Assembly: GCF_950023065.1 (NCBI RefSeq)
Contig: NC_088680.1
Coordinates: 14,496,559-14,560,558, forward strand
Origin: Planococcus citri
Taxonomy: Eukaryota; Arthropoda; Insecta; Hemiptera; Pseudococcidae
Direction of reading: 5' to 3'
Length of the DNA: 64,000 nucleotides
In this document: positions 8,641-21,384 of the stretch, in pieces
Numbering within the stretch: the stretch's first letter is position 1
How the letters are laid out: every line of letters begins with the position of its first letter
The notes under the pieces: model-generated
What the model saw: the letters and a program-made list of their open reading frames with translations, nothing else
Database searches by the model: none
Told to the model about the DNA's origin: nothing
Translations under genes and position numbers: made by a program

Positions 8641-10130
8641 TAACCTTGAACCTTGATCTTGTCTTGGTAGATGAAAAAAATTGAATGATAGGGTACTAAA
8701 GTACATACGTACATATCTACCTATGCAACATAAACAACTTTTCATACCCTACCATACATTTCTCTTCCCACAAAGACAACAATTTCAGCAAAACAATGAT
8801 TACAAAACCAAAAAAAAATATATCAAAAACAAAATGCATAGGTATACTTACTTACATAATATCTAACGTGCTAGTAAGTAGAAAATCAAAAGGCAGACAC
8901 TCTACCACCTTCCTACTCTGAAGGATTAAGAACGAAATAGTGGTTTTTCAACAATTTAAGTAAAATTATAAGACCTTCCTTCATTTTTTGAGCGAGTTGA
9001 TACGTAAAAAAGACAAGAAAAAACTTGCAAAACGAAAAAATAATATTTATTGTTTGATAAGAAAATGTTTTTATAATAAAACCATTTTTCATTTTGAAAA
9101 AAAATTTAATGATAGATAAGAATTAAGAAACCGAAAAATGAAAACCAATAAACGGACAAATCGCATATTGAAAATAAAAACAATCTAAAAAAGAGTTAGA
9201 AAAAAGAAACTTCTTTTACTGATATTTTTTCAGATTAAAAGGAGAAAATAGAAAGAGTATTCAATCAAAACAATATTAAATTTTTAAACTTTATCATTTC
9301 AATATTGAAAGAAATGACCATAAGAAAACTAAAAATTAAATCAAGAAATTCAAAAAAAATGCAAAACCACGGAAAATTTGGATTTTCACAGCATATTTTT
9401 CAAATTTTGAGATATTATATCAATTTTTACTCGTTTTCAAATGGTTTTTATGCCATTTTAATTAGTTATTTTGCTTCATTTCATGCCATTTTTGTGAAAT
9501 GTTGTTCAATCAAACCAACATATAGCATCTTGGTAATTTTTAAATTTGAAGAACGCAATTCATCTCGAAAGTTTTGAAAAAGAAGGCAGAAATGGGCATA
9601 TTTTGAAGATATTAATTCACGAACTAAAAAGTATTATAAGTAGAATAAATTTATAGCATTTTATAGTAAAAAAAATACCTACAATTAACGATTAATTTTC
9701 ACTTTTTTGAGCAGTGATTCGTGATTCTGATTCAGATCGTTTTTTTAAATTCGTCCTAATCCTGCTTTCACAAACAAAAAAATAGAAAAATTGGTACTTA
9801 TTTTGAAGTAAGATTTTGTTGAGATGTATGTACTTAGATCTGAAAAACTTGTATAAATGAATGAGTACGGAGACTGTGGACAGTGTGTTTGGCACGAAGT
9901 ATATGATATCCATTATGTCTTCAACATTCATGATTTTTTTTCGGGTTTTCAAAAAAACTGAAAAAAAGTGGAAATGAAAAATCTATTTTGAAAAAATAAC
10001 ATCTCAGGTTGGAAAAGTTGATTTTTGAGTAGGATTGCTCAATTCAATTTTTTTAAAACAAACATTTTTTAAAAATCAACTTTAAAAAAAATATAACAAA
10101 CTATACTTACTTACTTTGAAAAAAAATTAT
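8641..10130. repeat. Repeat block V, copy 1
   Basis: This block is largely repeated at 16131-17470. Shared landmarks are GAGCGAGTT.ATACGTAAAAAAGACAAG (8987 and 16500) and GGAGACTGTGGACAGTGTGT (about 9869 and 17224). No coding evidence. The short frames inside are not conserved between the copies. Confidence 0.7.
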
Positions 10131-10135
10131 AAAAA

Positions 10136-11060
10136 ATGGACATACATATTAAACAACCATACAACCATAGTTATTGGTTGGTCACATTCTTTGGGGTTTT
10201 GCAAATTCGGCACGTCTTTTCCACCTTACATGAAATTTCGCGGAGAAAAATAAAATTTTATTTTGTAGTAATGTTGAGTACAAGTTTTTCAACTAGATAC
10301 CTATGGCAAAGATGTAAAAAAATTCAAAAATATTGAACATGTTTTTCTCAAGTTGTAAGTTCTCAAAAACAGTTATACATATAAGCTTGGGTAATGGCCT
10401 GAACCACTTGTAGCATGCTTCTTCCACTATTGGAGGTTCTTCACAGACCAAAAAAATTCTGAAATTACACCAGACAGTGGTAAATGCAAAATTAAAAAAT
10501 ACAGCCATTCGATGCTTACATAGTAACAATTTTTTTTTAAATATTCACCTTACTCATTATGTATTAGAACATTGTTTCTTTACTTATTCTTATTTACTTG
10601 CATGAAAAAATAATAATTGCACAGTAATGTCCTTGTCACATAGTGATCACTGTGGTAGGTATAGGTTTGGAAAAAATAAAAAAATGATGAGGGGAATTTT
10701 ATGCGGAAAGTATTGGTGTAATTCTAGCCTCTAGGAGGGATGTAACTTGGGAAAATTAGGAATAGGAATATGAAATAGGATTGGCAACAGGAATGAGAAC
10801 AGGTGTAGGATCTTGCATTGGTTAAGGCGGGTAACCGCAATACCACTAATATTTTAAGTAACATATTCAAACACTTGGATAATTTTTCAAAAACGAAAAA
10901 TCAAAAGAAAATTTTCAATATTATAGGTACAAGACCAAGATGGTCAGAAATCCATCCACAAAAAAACGGTGAACTTATCTCTAGCTCAAGGCGAGACGCT
11001 TTTCAGATCAGAGAGGTAAAAATAGAAAAGAAAAATGAATAAGTTATTTACTTAGACATT
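10136..11060. repeat. Repeat block Y, copy 1
   Basis: Shares TTATTGGTTGGTCACATTCT, CACGTCTTTTCCACCTTACA, TTGGAGGTTCTTCACA and CATGAAAAAATAATAATTGC with 14090-14960. Indels break any common reading frame, so it is treated as non-coding repeat. Confidence 0.7.
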
Positions 11061-11839
11061 TAATAAAGGAGACCTTCTTTATTTTAATATTCCTACATCA
11101 TCAACCTACCAAAATGAGGTGTTAAACTCACCTAAATAGCCAATTCACTAAAAAATTTTAAAAAAATGATGTTCCAAAACGCTCTTTGTCCATTTTTATT
11201 GAAATTTTTTTCAGCAGTATTTAGTGGATGAAGTGTATACCTACACTCCATCATTAATCCACCCAAATGAAGTGCTAAACTCGCCTAAAAAGCCAATTTA
11301 CCCGTTTAAAGGAAAACTGTGTTTCCTCTTTCCTGAAAAGTTGTGAAAATGGACAAAGCGAGTTTTGGAATATCACTCTTCATTTATTTTGGTCAAAATA
11401 TGACAAAATAATATGCACTTATACGCAACATCAATATGGGTATCTATTGAAAGGATTTTTCGTTTTGAAGGTCAAGAGAAGGCTAGAAGCAAATCAAAGG
11501 AAAAGAGGCTATAGTCTTCGATTTTACTTTAAATAATTAATTAGGTAGGTACTTAATTAGGTTAAAGTATTATTTAATCAAAAAAAAAAATCAAAATTTG
11601 TTTCTCAAGTTTTCTCATTTTTAATCAAAAAAGAATCCCAAAAAAGGATTTTTTGGCTAAAATACTAAATAATGGAAAAAATGTTCAGACATGACGAATA
11701 TGCGATTAAAACGTCTATTAAAATGTGCATTTATATGCGTTTGTACCCAAAATAAGCAAAATTGGGTATCTCGATCATCCTTGTTGAAACTAGTGAATTT
11801 GTGACACCAACATCGTTGACCATACCTAGGTGGCACATC
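11061..11839. repeat. Spacer with a foldback and internal direct repeats
   Basis: A 31-bp inverted repeat (TTCCAAAAC...CTTTGTCCATTTT) lies at 11167-11198 and 11345-11375. Two direct copies of a block with TGTTAAACTCACCTAAA / TGCTAAACTCGCCTAAA and AGCCAATT occur near 11117 and 11273. Block Z (11762-11840, CATCCTTGTTGAAACTA, ACACCAACATC) matches 15328-15400. The remainder is AT-rich without recognised content. Confidence 0.6.
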
Positions 11840-13150
11840 TATGAAAAAACAAAATCAAACGTTACTAAAAAACACATGAAGCACAAAAAAATATGTAGAA
11901 ATGATCATTTTAATCAATGTGAAAAACTGAATCAAAATTCAAAAGACAGAAATGAAAAATTGATATTGTATTGGAAATCCAAACGCAAGAAAAACTGCAA
12001 AAAAGAAACAGAAAACAAAAAATATATCTTACCTACCTGAATTTGAATTTTTTCAAAAGTGTTGTAATGTGCAATTTTTTACCAAGTCTAAGCCAGCAAA
12101 ATCATCCAAAATTCCAAAAACAAAATCAAATGTTACTAAACACATAAAGCACCAACAAAAATTTAGATATGATAATTTTTATCAATGTGAAAAAACTGAA
12201 TGAAAATTCAAAAGACAAAAACAAAAGGTTGATATCGTATTGAAAACCAAAAGCAAAAAAAAACAGCAAAAATGAAACTGAAAACAAAAAAAGTGCCCTG
12301 CCCGGATTGCTTAAATTGAAGTTTTTTTTTAATATGATGGAGATTCTGACAATATGCCTCAACCAGCAAAATCATCTAGAACAAAATCGAACATTACTAC
12401 AAACACGAGACACAAAAAAATAAATAATTCAAAAAACAAAACCAAAAAATTGAAATCGTATCGAAAACCAAAAGCAAGAAAAACTCCGAAAATGAAACCG
12501 AAAACAAAAAATGTAAATTGATAATTGAAAACCTCAAAAATATAAACGAAAAGTAACAACCAAAAGCAAGCAAACAAACATTGAAAATTGTAGGACATCA
12601 AAATGAAAACCAATAAAAAATGTCATCCACTCAACCTCAAAATGAAAGTAAACAAAATCTATACCTACTGATGAAATTGAACATGATAAAACAAAGTGGA
12701 AAAACAAAAACCTGAAATTTTAGAAACGAAATCGATCGTGAAAAACTGAATTGAAACACAGAACTAAAATTGAATTGAGAATCAAAAGCAAGAAACTGAC
12801 ATGAGTGAAAACAAAATGAAAAAATAAATACTCATTTACATAAAATTTTGGAAACAAAATTGATTTAAAGTGAGGTACTAGGTCATCCCTAGAAAAAATG
12901 GGACACATCTAATTGTATCAGATCATTATCTAATGTGATCAAATTAGATATAAAAATTGAAAAATTGAATCGAAACAAAAAACTAAAATCGAATTGATAA
13001 CCAAAAGCAAAAAATAAACATAAGACAACAAAATCGAAAAAGGAATACGTGAAATTTGGTAAACGAAATTGATATGTACAGTATTAATGAAATTATAATG
13101 TGCCAAAAATGCACGAAAAACTGTTTTAAAAAAATAGTAAAATGACGTAA
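11840..13150. repeat. 265-bp satellite, second array and degenerate copies
   Basis: Two good units start near 11860 and 12125. Increasingly degenerate copies, seen as AAAACCAAAAGCAAGAAAAACTG-type words, extend to about 13150. Their A-richness makes long phenylalanine-rich frames on the minus strand, which are not genes. Confidence 0.65.
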
Positions 13151-14030
13151 AAATGTCGAAAAAGAATTGAAATCATGAAAAATCGTAATTTATAGTACCT
13201 ACTCAATCTTTATTACATGTGCTCGAGTACCTATTAGATGCGAAACATAGTCTCATGGTCGCCTATCTAAATGAAAAATGATCAATCCCACCTACAAAAT
13301 GAAGACAACATTTTCTGTTCATTGCCCTAAAGCGTATACCTCTCTACCTTCCGTGATTGTTGCATGGCGTATGATTAAAAATTCAAAACTGGGATGAAAA
13401 TTTTTCTTGAAAAAAATCGAATGTAATCTCCTTCAATTTTGAAGATGAATTACACAACTCTTCTGAGTACTTTTAACCAAAGTTTATACAAGAAATTTTA
13501 CCGTATGTATGACAATGAAATGAAAAGTTTTCTAATAAAACAAAAGTGATATATGAGCGATGATCTGATGAATAAGTTGAGAAAATGATTCAAAATAAAC
13601 TTGAAAAATGAGTATAAAAATTAAAATATCCTCCCCCTCCCACTCCCTCCTCTCCTCCGTCCCTCCATTCCTTCCTTCCATTCCTTCCTTCCGGGCATAA
13701 ATATTTTCCTGGTAATTGGCGTCGTATTTGATGGAGCAGTTGTTATGTCCGGTATTGCATTTTTATTCAATATCTTCATGAAATCTTTTTCTGAAAAAAC
13801 TGCTGCAACTGCTGCAAGCGAGATACGAGTATTCGAAATGAAATTATCATTTCATACTTAAATGGTATAGATGCGAGGAGGTATCTTTTAAGTATGCGGG
13901 ATGAGCAGAAAACTCACATACAACTTGACTAAACACAGTCTAAAAGTTCACAAATCTTCAACTAACAAAAAACTTACGAGCTTTTAGCTCCAACTTATTA
14001 ATAATATAATATAAAGTACAGAATATATGT
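13151..14030. other. AT-rich spacer with a pyrimidine microsatellite
   Basis: Nothing coding seen. A C/T-rich stretch at about 13630-13692 includes repeated TTCC units. Confidence 0.6.
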
Positions 14031-14960
14031 ACCTATCTATGGTGAGAAATAACAACTATAAACTACCTACCTATTTCAAAATATTATGGGATAACATTTT
14101 TACTTTTTCAAAACTATTATTAAACAACCATGAGTTATTGGTTGGTCACATTCTTTGGGTTTTGCAAATTTGTCACGTCTTTTCCACCTTACATGGAACA
14201 GTAAGTAAATCCATTCCTCAGCAATCTCTTCGCATTCTTTACATATTTTCCTTGAGTATAAGTTTTTCAACTAGATATGGCAAAGTTATAAAAAAATTCA
14301 AAAAATATTGAACATGTTTTTCTCAAGTTGTAAGTTCTCAAAAACAATTATAAGCTTGGGTAATGGCTTGAACCACTTGTAGCATGCTTCTTCAACTATT
14401 GGAGGTTCTTCACAAACCAAAAAATTTTGCAATCAAGCCAGGCAGGGGTAAATGCGAAATTAAAAAAATACTGCCATTGTGCCATTTGATGCCTACATAG
14501 TAAATGGTTTTTTTTAAAACAAAATATTAACCTCTTATTGTATTAAAACACGGTTTCTTTATTCTTATTTATACTTACATGAAAAAATAATAATTGCATA
14601 ATAATATCACTGTCACAGAATGATCACTGTGGTATAGGGTTGGAAAAAATAGGAAAACAATGAGGGGAATTTTGTACAGAAAGGATTGGCCCAATTCTAG
14701 GAGGGGTGTAACTTGGGAAAATGATAACGATAAGCAAAAAAATGGATAATCTACTATACCACAAATATTCCAACTAACTATTTAAACACTTATTTTTTCA
14801 AAAACATAAAGTCAAAAGTAAATTTTGATACCTTATTTATCTACATTACTAAAATGGTCAGCAATTCAACTGCAAAAAAGGATAAATGTCTAGCACAATG
14901 CGCTTCTTAGATCAAGAAGGTGAAAATATAAAAGAAAAAATGAAGTTACTTACTTGGACA
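14031..14960. repeat. Repeat block Y, copy 2
   Basis: Second copy of the block at 10136-11060, diverged by substitutions and small indels. Both copies share the GTTATTGGTTGGTCACATTC landmark and the AATAAAGGAGAC end. Confidence 0.7.
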
Positions 14961-15310
14961 TCTAATAAAGGAGACATTATTAGTATGTGGGGCACCTTTT
15001 CCGGATTACTAATTTTGTTACCATGTCTGCTGTTTCAGTGTGCCAAGTCATTTTTTCTACATTGAGAAAAATGGAAAAAAAGTTTCCGTTCAAGGGAAGG
15101 AGCTTAATATGTAAACATTTTACATTAGCAGCTGCATTCTCAGGATGGCTGCCTTTCTCAACTTGAAAAAAATGAATGATTTATTAGTCCACTTTTGAAA
15201 AGAGATATGGTACTAAATTATGTATCAAATTATTCAGAAATGAACCAAGTTAATTGGTTATTACTCCTAGTATAAATGTATTACATGATAATTGAACTGT
15301 TACTGTTAGT
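14961..15310. other. Unassigned spacer
   Basis: AT-rich DNA between repeat blocks Y and Z. No frame, repeat or motif stands out. Confidence 0.5.
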
Positions 15311-16130
15311 TAAGCATCTCTGATCATCCTTGTTGAAACTATAGTAAATTGATGACACCAACATCATTGATCTGAGGCTATTGCGCTGGTGCCATGCTTA
15401 GGTGGCACACATGAGCATACTTGAATGGCTTAAATTGCCATAAATAGCGAAAGAAAATAGTCAAAAGTTAATTTGAATTTGATCAGGTCATTATATTCGC
15501 AAAAATATAACACTTTAAAAAATTACTTACAATCAAACTCAATATACACACTTGTGCATGTACACTACTGCCGCTGCCGATGAGGGTAATTTTTATAGCA
15601 AATCTCCTCCAAGATATATTACAAAATAAAAATTAAAATAACAAAACTATCGACATTAGTTAGGTAGTGAAAGAAAATAGTCATAAGTTAATTTGAACTT
15701 GATCTGGTCATTATATTCGCAAAAATATCACACTTTAAAAAAAATTACTTACAATGATTAAAACTCAAAACGCACACTTGTAGATGAACATAAGAGTTTT
15801 TTCAAAGGCATTTTTATAGCAAATCCCCTCCAAGATACGCCTATTACTACAAAATAATCATGAAAATAACAAAACTATCGACGTTAGTTAGCGAAAGAAA
15901 ATGACCAAAAGTGAATTTGAACTTGATCTGGTCATTATAACCTGCAAAAATATAACACTTTAAAAAATTACTCACAATCAAACTCAAAATGCACACTTGT
16001 GAATAAGAAAAGTGAATTTTTTATGCAAATTTTTATGAAAATAACAAAACTATCGATGTTTGGGATATGAAACAATTTTACAGTTGAAATGCACAAATCA
16101 TGCACTTCAACTAACTATAACCTTGAACCT
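15311..16130. repeat. Blocks Z and W, second copies
   Basis: Z at 15328-15400 matches 11762-11840. It is followed directly by 215-bp satellite units near 15591 and 15811 plus partial ones on either side. No MITE is present here, so these units serve as uninterrupted controls for the 7371 insertion. Confidence 0.7.
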
Positions 16131-17470
16131 CAATCTTCTCTTGGTACTCGTATGTAGATAGAAAAAAATTGATTGGTAGTGTACTTAAAAGCCTAATTAT
16201 GCAACATAGATACTTTTTCATACCCTACCATAAATTTCTCCCCCCACAAAGATAAAAATGTCAGCTAAGAAATTTTTACAAAACAAAATAAAAATATCAA
16301 AAACAAAATGCATACTTAGGTACACAATACCTAAGTAATTAACAAAAATTCAAAACAAAATTCTTCTAAAAAAAATTAAAACAAAATATCAAATCAGACA
16401 TATGTCAAGATAACAAAACATCAAAAATGCCTTACAACAATATTATAACTTAACTTGCAATTAAACTTGAATTTTATTATGGGACCTTTTTTCTTTTTTT
16501 GAGCGAGTTAATACGTAAAAAAGACAAGGAAAAACTTGCAAAACAAAAAAATAATATTTATCATTTAATAAGAAAATGTTTTTAAAATAAAACCATTTTC
16601 ATGTTGAAAAAAAATTTAACGATAAGAAAACGAAAAGTGAAAACCAAGAAACAGGCAATTCGCATATTGAAAATGAAAACAATCTAAAAAAGAGTTAGAA
16701 AAAAGAAACTTTTACTACTGATATTTCTTCGGATCAAAAGGAGAAAACAGAGAAAGTATTCAATCAAAAAAATATTAAATTTTTAAATTTATCATTTCAG
16801 TATTGAAAGAAATGACCATATAAGAAAACTGAAAATTAAAACCCAAAAACAGGAAATACGTAAATTGAAAAGATAACGTTTTAAAAAAAAACTAAAAAAA
16901 AACTTTTTTACTTATCTACTGGTATTTCTCTGATTTAAAAAAAGAATAAGACGTGAAAAATCAAGAAATTTAAAAAAAAAATGCAAAACCACGAAAAATT
17001 TGGATTTTTTGTTGAATTATTGACGCAAAATACGATCAATTACTCGAACTCAAAATACAATCAATGATGAACATCGATCAACAACAAATTACGAAAGTAT
17101 ATTTCGAAAAAATAACAAAAAATGGTTCAATGAACCCAAAGATGATCAAGGATCGTAGAATAACGTATGTTACACGATGACAAATTATGTAGATATGAAA
17201 AACTTGTATAAATGAATGAGTACGGAGACTGTGGACAGTGTGTTTGGCACGAAGTATACCTATGATATCCATTATGTCTTCAACATTCATGCTTTTTTTT
17301 CGGGTTTTCAAAAAAACTGAAAAAAAGTGGAAATGAAAAATCTATTTTGAAAAAGTAACATTAACTTCTCAGGTTGGAAAAGTTGATTTTTGAGTAGGAT
17401 TGCCCAATTCAATTTTTTTTTAAATAAACATTTTTTACAAATTAAATTTTAAAAAAATATAACAAACTAT
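16131..17470. repeat. Repeat block V, copy 2
   Basis: Second copy of 8641-10130 in the same orientation. It includes the GAGCGAGTT landmark at 16500 and GTGGACAGTGTGTTTGGCAC near 17231, then the TTGATTTTTGAGTAGGATTG segment. Confidence 0.7.
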
Positions 17471-18200
17471 ACTTACTTTGAAAAAAAAAAATTAAAATGG
17501 ACTTATTGCTTTAAAAAAAATTTTTAATAAGTATTTTGTAATTTTTTTCTTTGATTTTTTTAAAAATCACTTTGTCTACGGTTTAAAATAATTATTAAGA
17601 ATTTCAATTCTTGTGGTATTTAAAAAAAAAAAAAATAAGAATTTGGTATAATGTCAAAAATTTACACTTACGGTTTAAGCTAGTATTGTGATATTGAAAA
17701 CCAGAAGAAAACAGACCAAAACAGTTTCCCAAGAAAACAAAGAACAATTCCATGGAATATTTTATACTTAACTATCTCGATTCGTGTGCATGATTAAGCT
17801 GATTGAGACTACATATGTGACCACTGACCAAGTTGGCCGATTTCTCCTATAATGAAATTTTTAGAGCTGTGAACGTCTTTTCACCGTGAAAAGTGTGAAA
17901 ATTCAAACCAGCGAAAGTATCGATACTTTTTCAAAAGTAACCACCATAATCGATAGTAACTATCGAATAGTTTCCAATACCATTGGCATCACTATACTTA
18001 GTGGTTGGTTTATAATTAATTAGGTATACCTATATTAATACCTATCAAGACTGTGAAGCCTAGCATGATGATAGAAAGTAGCCTACATACTATACGTAAG
18101 GAAAGTAACAAATTATTTTCTCTGAGAATCAATTGCGATAGATATGTTGTCTGTGACATAATGATGTCAATTTAGTGAATATTACTTTAATAAATGGGTA
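17471..18200. other. AT-rich spacer
   Basis: No gene recognised. Small palindromes built on CGATAGT/ACTATCG occur near 17920-17965. Confidence 0.5.
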
Positions 18201-18429
18201 CTGAATTCATAATTCACAATAATCATTGCATTATTTTATAACCCAACGATGTGAACATTACTTAATACCTTTTACCTCCCATAATTAAAATTATACACCT
18301 TATTAAAAAAACATTTTATTACTTACCTACTAAGGTCTATACTTTTAATGCTGTACAATTACTTACCTTTATCTAGCTTATAAGTTGACTTTGTAAAATG
18401 CCGAATAAATATGATTTGATTTGATTTGA
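18201..18429 (+). mobile_element. Probable 5'-truncated LINE 3' end
   Basis: GTAAAATGCCGAATAAATA followed by TGATTTGATTTGATTTGA (18412-18429) has the look of an arthropod non-LTR retrotransposon 3' end: a polyadenylation-like AATAAA, then a short tandem TTTGA tail. The 5' limit is uncertain and no coding remains. Confidence 0.4.
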
Positions 18430-18459
18430 ACTACCAAGCCACGAAAGGCAATATAATTT

Positions 18460-18722
18460 TTTTAGTAGAATTGTCAGAAAGTCCATATTTGTTGCCAAAA
18501 TCGTCAAAAAGTCACGTAAGTATGTACTTAATTGTTGCCAAATTGCTGAGAAATTCATACTTTCTTGTTTCAACACGCAATCAGTGAATATTAATTTTTT
18601 GCCCAAATGGTTCAAGTCTTTTTTTTTTTTTTTTTTTTTTTTTCATATTCCTCAACTAAAGGTTACTAAAATGCGCAGATAAGGCATTCGTTGTCAAAAT
18701 TGACAGAAACTCATATTTTTGT
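18460..18722. repeat. Minisatellite of GCCAAAATTGTCAAAAAGT-type units, first part
   Basis: Loose direct repeats containing TTGCCAAAATCGTCAAAAAG, about 30-60 bp apart, continue at 20240-20395 and 21385-21440. Two elements (18723-20239 and 20396-21380) have inserted into this array. A poly-T run lies at about 18618-18642. Confidence 0.55.
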
Positions 18723-20239
18723 CAAAGAGTATTCCCGGATAAGATAGGTGAAATCCCCTGTCCTCGGATTTTTGATTTTTTGATTAAACATTGTTGGGTA
18801 CCTCTAAAAAAATTTGTCCCCCACCCCACCCCCTTGTCCACAATGACGAAAAAACACTTTTTTCGGGGAAAAAATCGCACTTCAACGAGTTTTGAATTAA
18901 AAATTTTGATTTTACCTAAAATATGTACAGAAAGCATGGGCCTATCCACATGAATTTTTTCGAAATTTTTCGACCCGCCGGGGGGGAGGGGGAGATATTG
19001 ACAAGAGAAAATTTGAAACCGCCATATCTCCGAACCTAATTCTTGTGCCCAAAATTTTTTTTCTTCTGAAAATATGTTCAGGTAAGTACTATTTTTGGAT
19101 ATTTTTTCAAATGTTTTCTCCAGGTGGGTCATCTTCAAAAACTCAAAAAACTCTTCAAAATGTGCTTTTTGTGTCATAATAGCACCGCCAATTTTGAAAA
19201 TACTCGTAGTGAAGTTCTGAAGCTTTGCACGTGAACCTTGAAAAACTGTAGAAGATGGAACAATTCTTCTAAAAGCTCATTTTGGGCCCATGGGCACCTC
19301 CCCACCCATTTTTGGGTCTGAAAAATGTGGGCAATATGGGTGTTGTTTTCATATAAATCGAACCCCCTGAACACGAATATAAAGTTGGATTTACAGTTAG
19401 ACCCTTCTAAGGGCCCCATTTAGGGGGGGGTACAGTGCCCCAAAATTGAGTTATTCGCAAAAAACGAGTTAATGTAGTGCTTGGGTACAAAATACACAAA
19501 AAAGAAATTATTTTACATGCATCAAAATATGACATAGGTATGTAGAAACTAGCTGTTCAAGAATAAGGGTTCTTTAAATGGTCAAAAAAAATTATTCCCC
19601 GGGAAGGGGGGCAGCTGTACAAGTCATCATCACCATCATCTTGATCGCAGAAACATATCGAATATACTAGATACATAATAAATCACTTCAACAGCTCACT
19701 CAACAATACTACAGTGATATCCTCTAGCTCAAGATGTAAATGTTCATTCCCACTGACAGTGACATACCAATCACCATGTTGCCTAACTTTCGAATGGAAT
19801 GTGTGTCCTTTGTAATTGTGTTCAGTGATTGCTATTGTGTACATCCTACATGGGGTATAAAACGACCTTTTAGAAGTTTAGAGTGTTCTTTAGGACAGAG
19901 TTTGACAAGACACAATGAAAAATTGTCTAAAAACGAAGAATCAGTCAACATACAGCCACGAGAGACAGTCGAATATTTTTTTATATCTTGTCATAGTAGC
20001 CAACATAGAGGTAGAGAGGGAGAGGGGATGTATAATGGTATTCTCCACAAAAACCATGGGTCAACCTTGATTAAGGAAGTTACAGGACTTAGGTAACGCT
20101 GAAATAAACCATTTTTTGTGAAAAACTCAATATTTTTGGGTCTACAATTTTTTTTAGAGGTACCCAACAATTTTTAATCAAAAAATCAAGAATCCGAGGA
20201 CAGGGGCATTTCACCTATCTTATCCGGGAATACCCTTTG
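18723..20239. mobile_element. DNA transposon remnant with about 95-bp TIRs
   Basis: The left end, CAAAGAGTATTCCCGGATAA, is inverted at the right as TTATCCGGGAATACCCTTTG. The repeat extends about 95 bp (18723-18817 against 20144-20239) with roughly 95 percent identity by eye. No clear target duplication was found. The interior holds a 118-codon plus-strand frame (19740-20096) that I do not recognise, and no transposase motifs. Non-autonomous, superfamily unknown. Confidence 0.75.
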
Positions 20240-20395
20240 TTAGCATCCCAATTGGTTTGACCCAAAATTGTTAAAAAATGATGTTTTCTGTCAGAAATTC
20301 CATAAAAAAACTGTTTTTTGTTCATCAATAAAAAGAGTCTCATTTTGAGCCAAAATTGCGAAAAAGTCGTACTTTTCGCCAGGATTATCAAAAAG

Positions 20396-21380
20396 TGTAA
20401 GGTGGCATTACGGCCTCACTATCCTCTCAGTACATCTTGTAATGATTCGTAAGTGGTTAATTCCATCCTTTAGGTCTTGACAACTTAGGGATCGTTTGAT
20501 TTATTAAGGTAAGATGTAGGTACTTGCGAATTCGAAGTATTATCGAATCACAGCAGGGGGTCCGCGCCAATATTATTATATGGGCATGGAGTTCGCATTT
20601 GCGTCAGCGTAATATCATTGGTTATTATATTTCCCCCATCTCTTGGTAAAAGTAGCGCGAGCCTATCAGCTTTCGAGATCGTTTAGGAACTTTTAGGTGC
20701 TTTAGGTATAACTTTAGCTAGGTTCGATCTCGAAATCACTTCTTGTTCGTTCGTCGAGTCGTAGATACGTGAGTGCAGTACAGACCAGTACTTAGGCGAT
20801 CTATGAATCGGTGGACTTGAGCACTTGGTCCGTTTTCCTTCGACTTAATCGTTTGAAAATGTATTCCTTTTCCCTGTTTGCCCTTTTTAGGGATTGGTTA
20901 ATTTGTACCTTAATTAAGAGCAATCAAGCACTTCATCTTAGTTGCCCTGTCGTGCCATTGTGATTAATTAAGTTTTCATTGGTGAATTGAACGTGATTAG
21001 GCGGTCGAGCATAGTGTCTCTGTTCTAATTACGCTATTTGGCGAATTTGAATTGGTAAATTTGTACGTTGGTGAAAGTATATATTTGAGAAAACCTTATA
21101 ATTAAGAGAATGTAATTTAATAGGTACAACAATTACATTGGAGAAACTAACGAATGTGTTATTATTTCACGAAAGTGAGCCTAATTGATACATTGGTTGG
21201 TATTTATGTTGACATATCTGACACTATAGTAGTAGCCGCAGAGCTAGCAAGGGGTAAGTGCAAATAGTTCCTTCTTGATATTACAAAGAGCCGTATGAGG
21301 CTACTGGTAATCTTTCACCTGCTAAGGAATATTTCTCATCCTCAATCCTATTACCATACGTGCTTGTATACAGTCTAACA
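20396..21380. mobile_element. Solo LTR, 985 bp
   Basis: It begins TGTAAGGTGG and ends GTCTAACA, with AAAG duplicated at 20392-20395 and 21381-21384. Removing it and one AAAG rejoins the flanking minisatellite (ATTATCAAAAAG then TCTCTCAAATTATCAG) in register. TG...CA ends and a 4-bp duplication fit a Ty3/gypsy-type LTR left by recombination. The inner CCCTTTTTAGGGATT resembles a word in the probable LTR at 4970-6645. Orientation not established. Confidence 0.75.
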
Positions 21381-21384
21381 AAAG

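Noticed and set aside
12126..12908. Long Phe-rich minus-strand frames
   Set aside because: They are translations of A-rich satellite units and change from unit to unit.
17919..17965. AGTATCGATACT and CGATAGTAACTATCG palindromes as transposon ends
   Set aside because: Too short, no paired copy at a distance and no target duplication.
19065..19090. CAGGTAAGT at 19079-19087 as another recursive splice site
   Set aside because: The pyrimidine tract is interrupted by AAAATATG just before the AG, and the site lies inside a mobile element.
18722..19177. 151-codon minus-strand frame
   Set aside because: It starts in the interior and runs through the left TIR of the 18723-20239 element. Composition follows the repeat and no motif is recognisable.
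19740..20096. 118-codon frame as a transposase
   Set aside because: No catalytic or zinc-binding pattern and no similarity to a known transposase that I can see; kept only as a remark.
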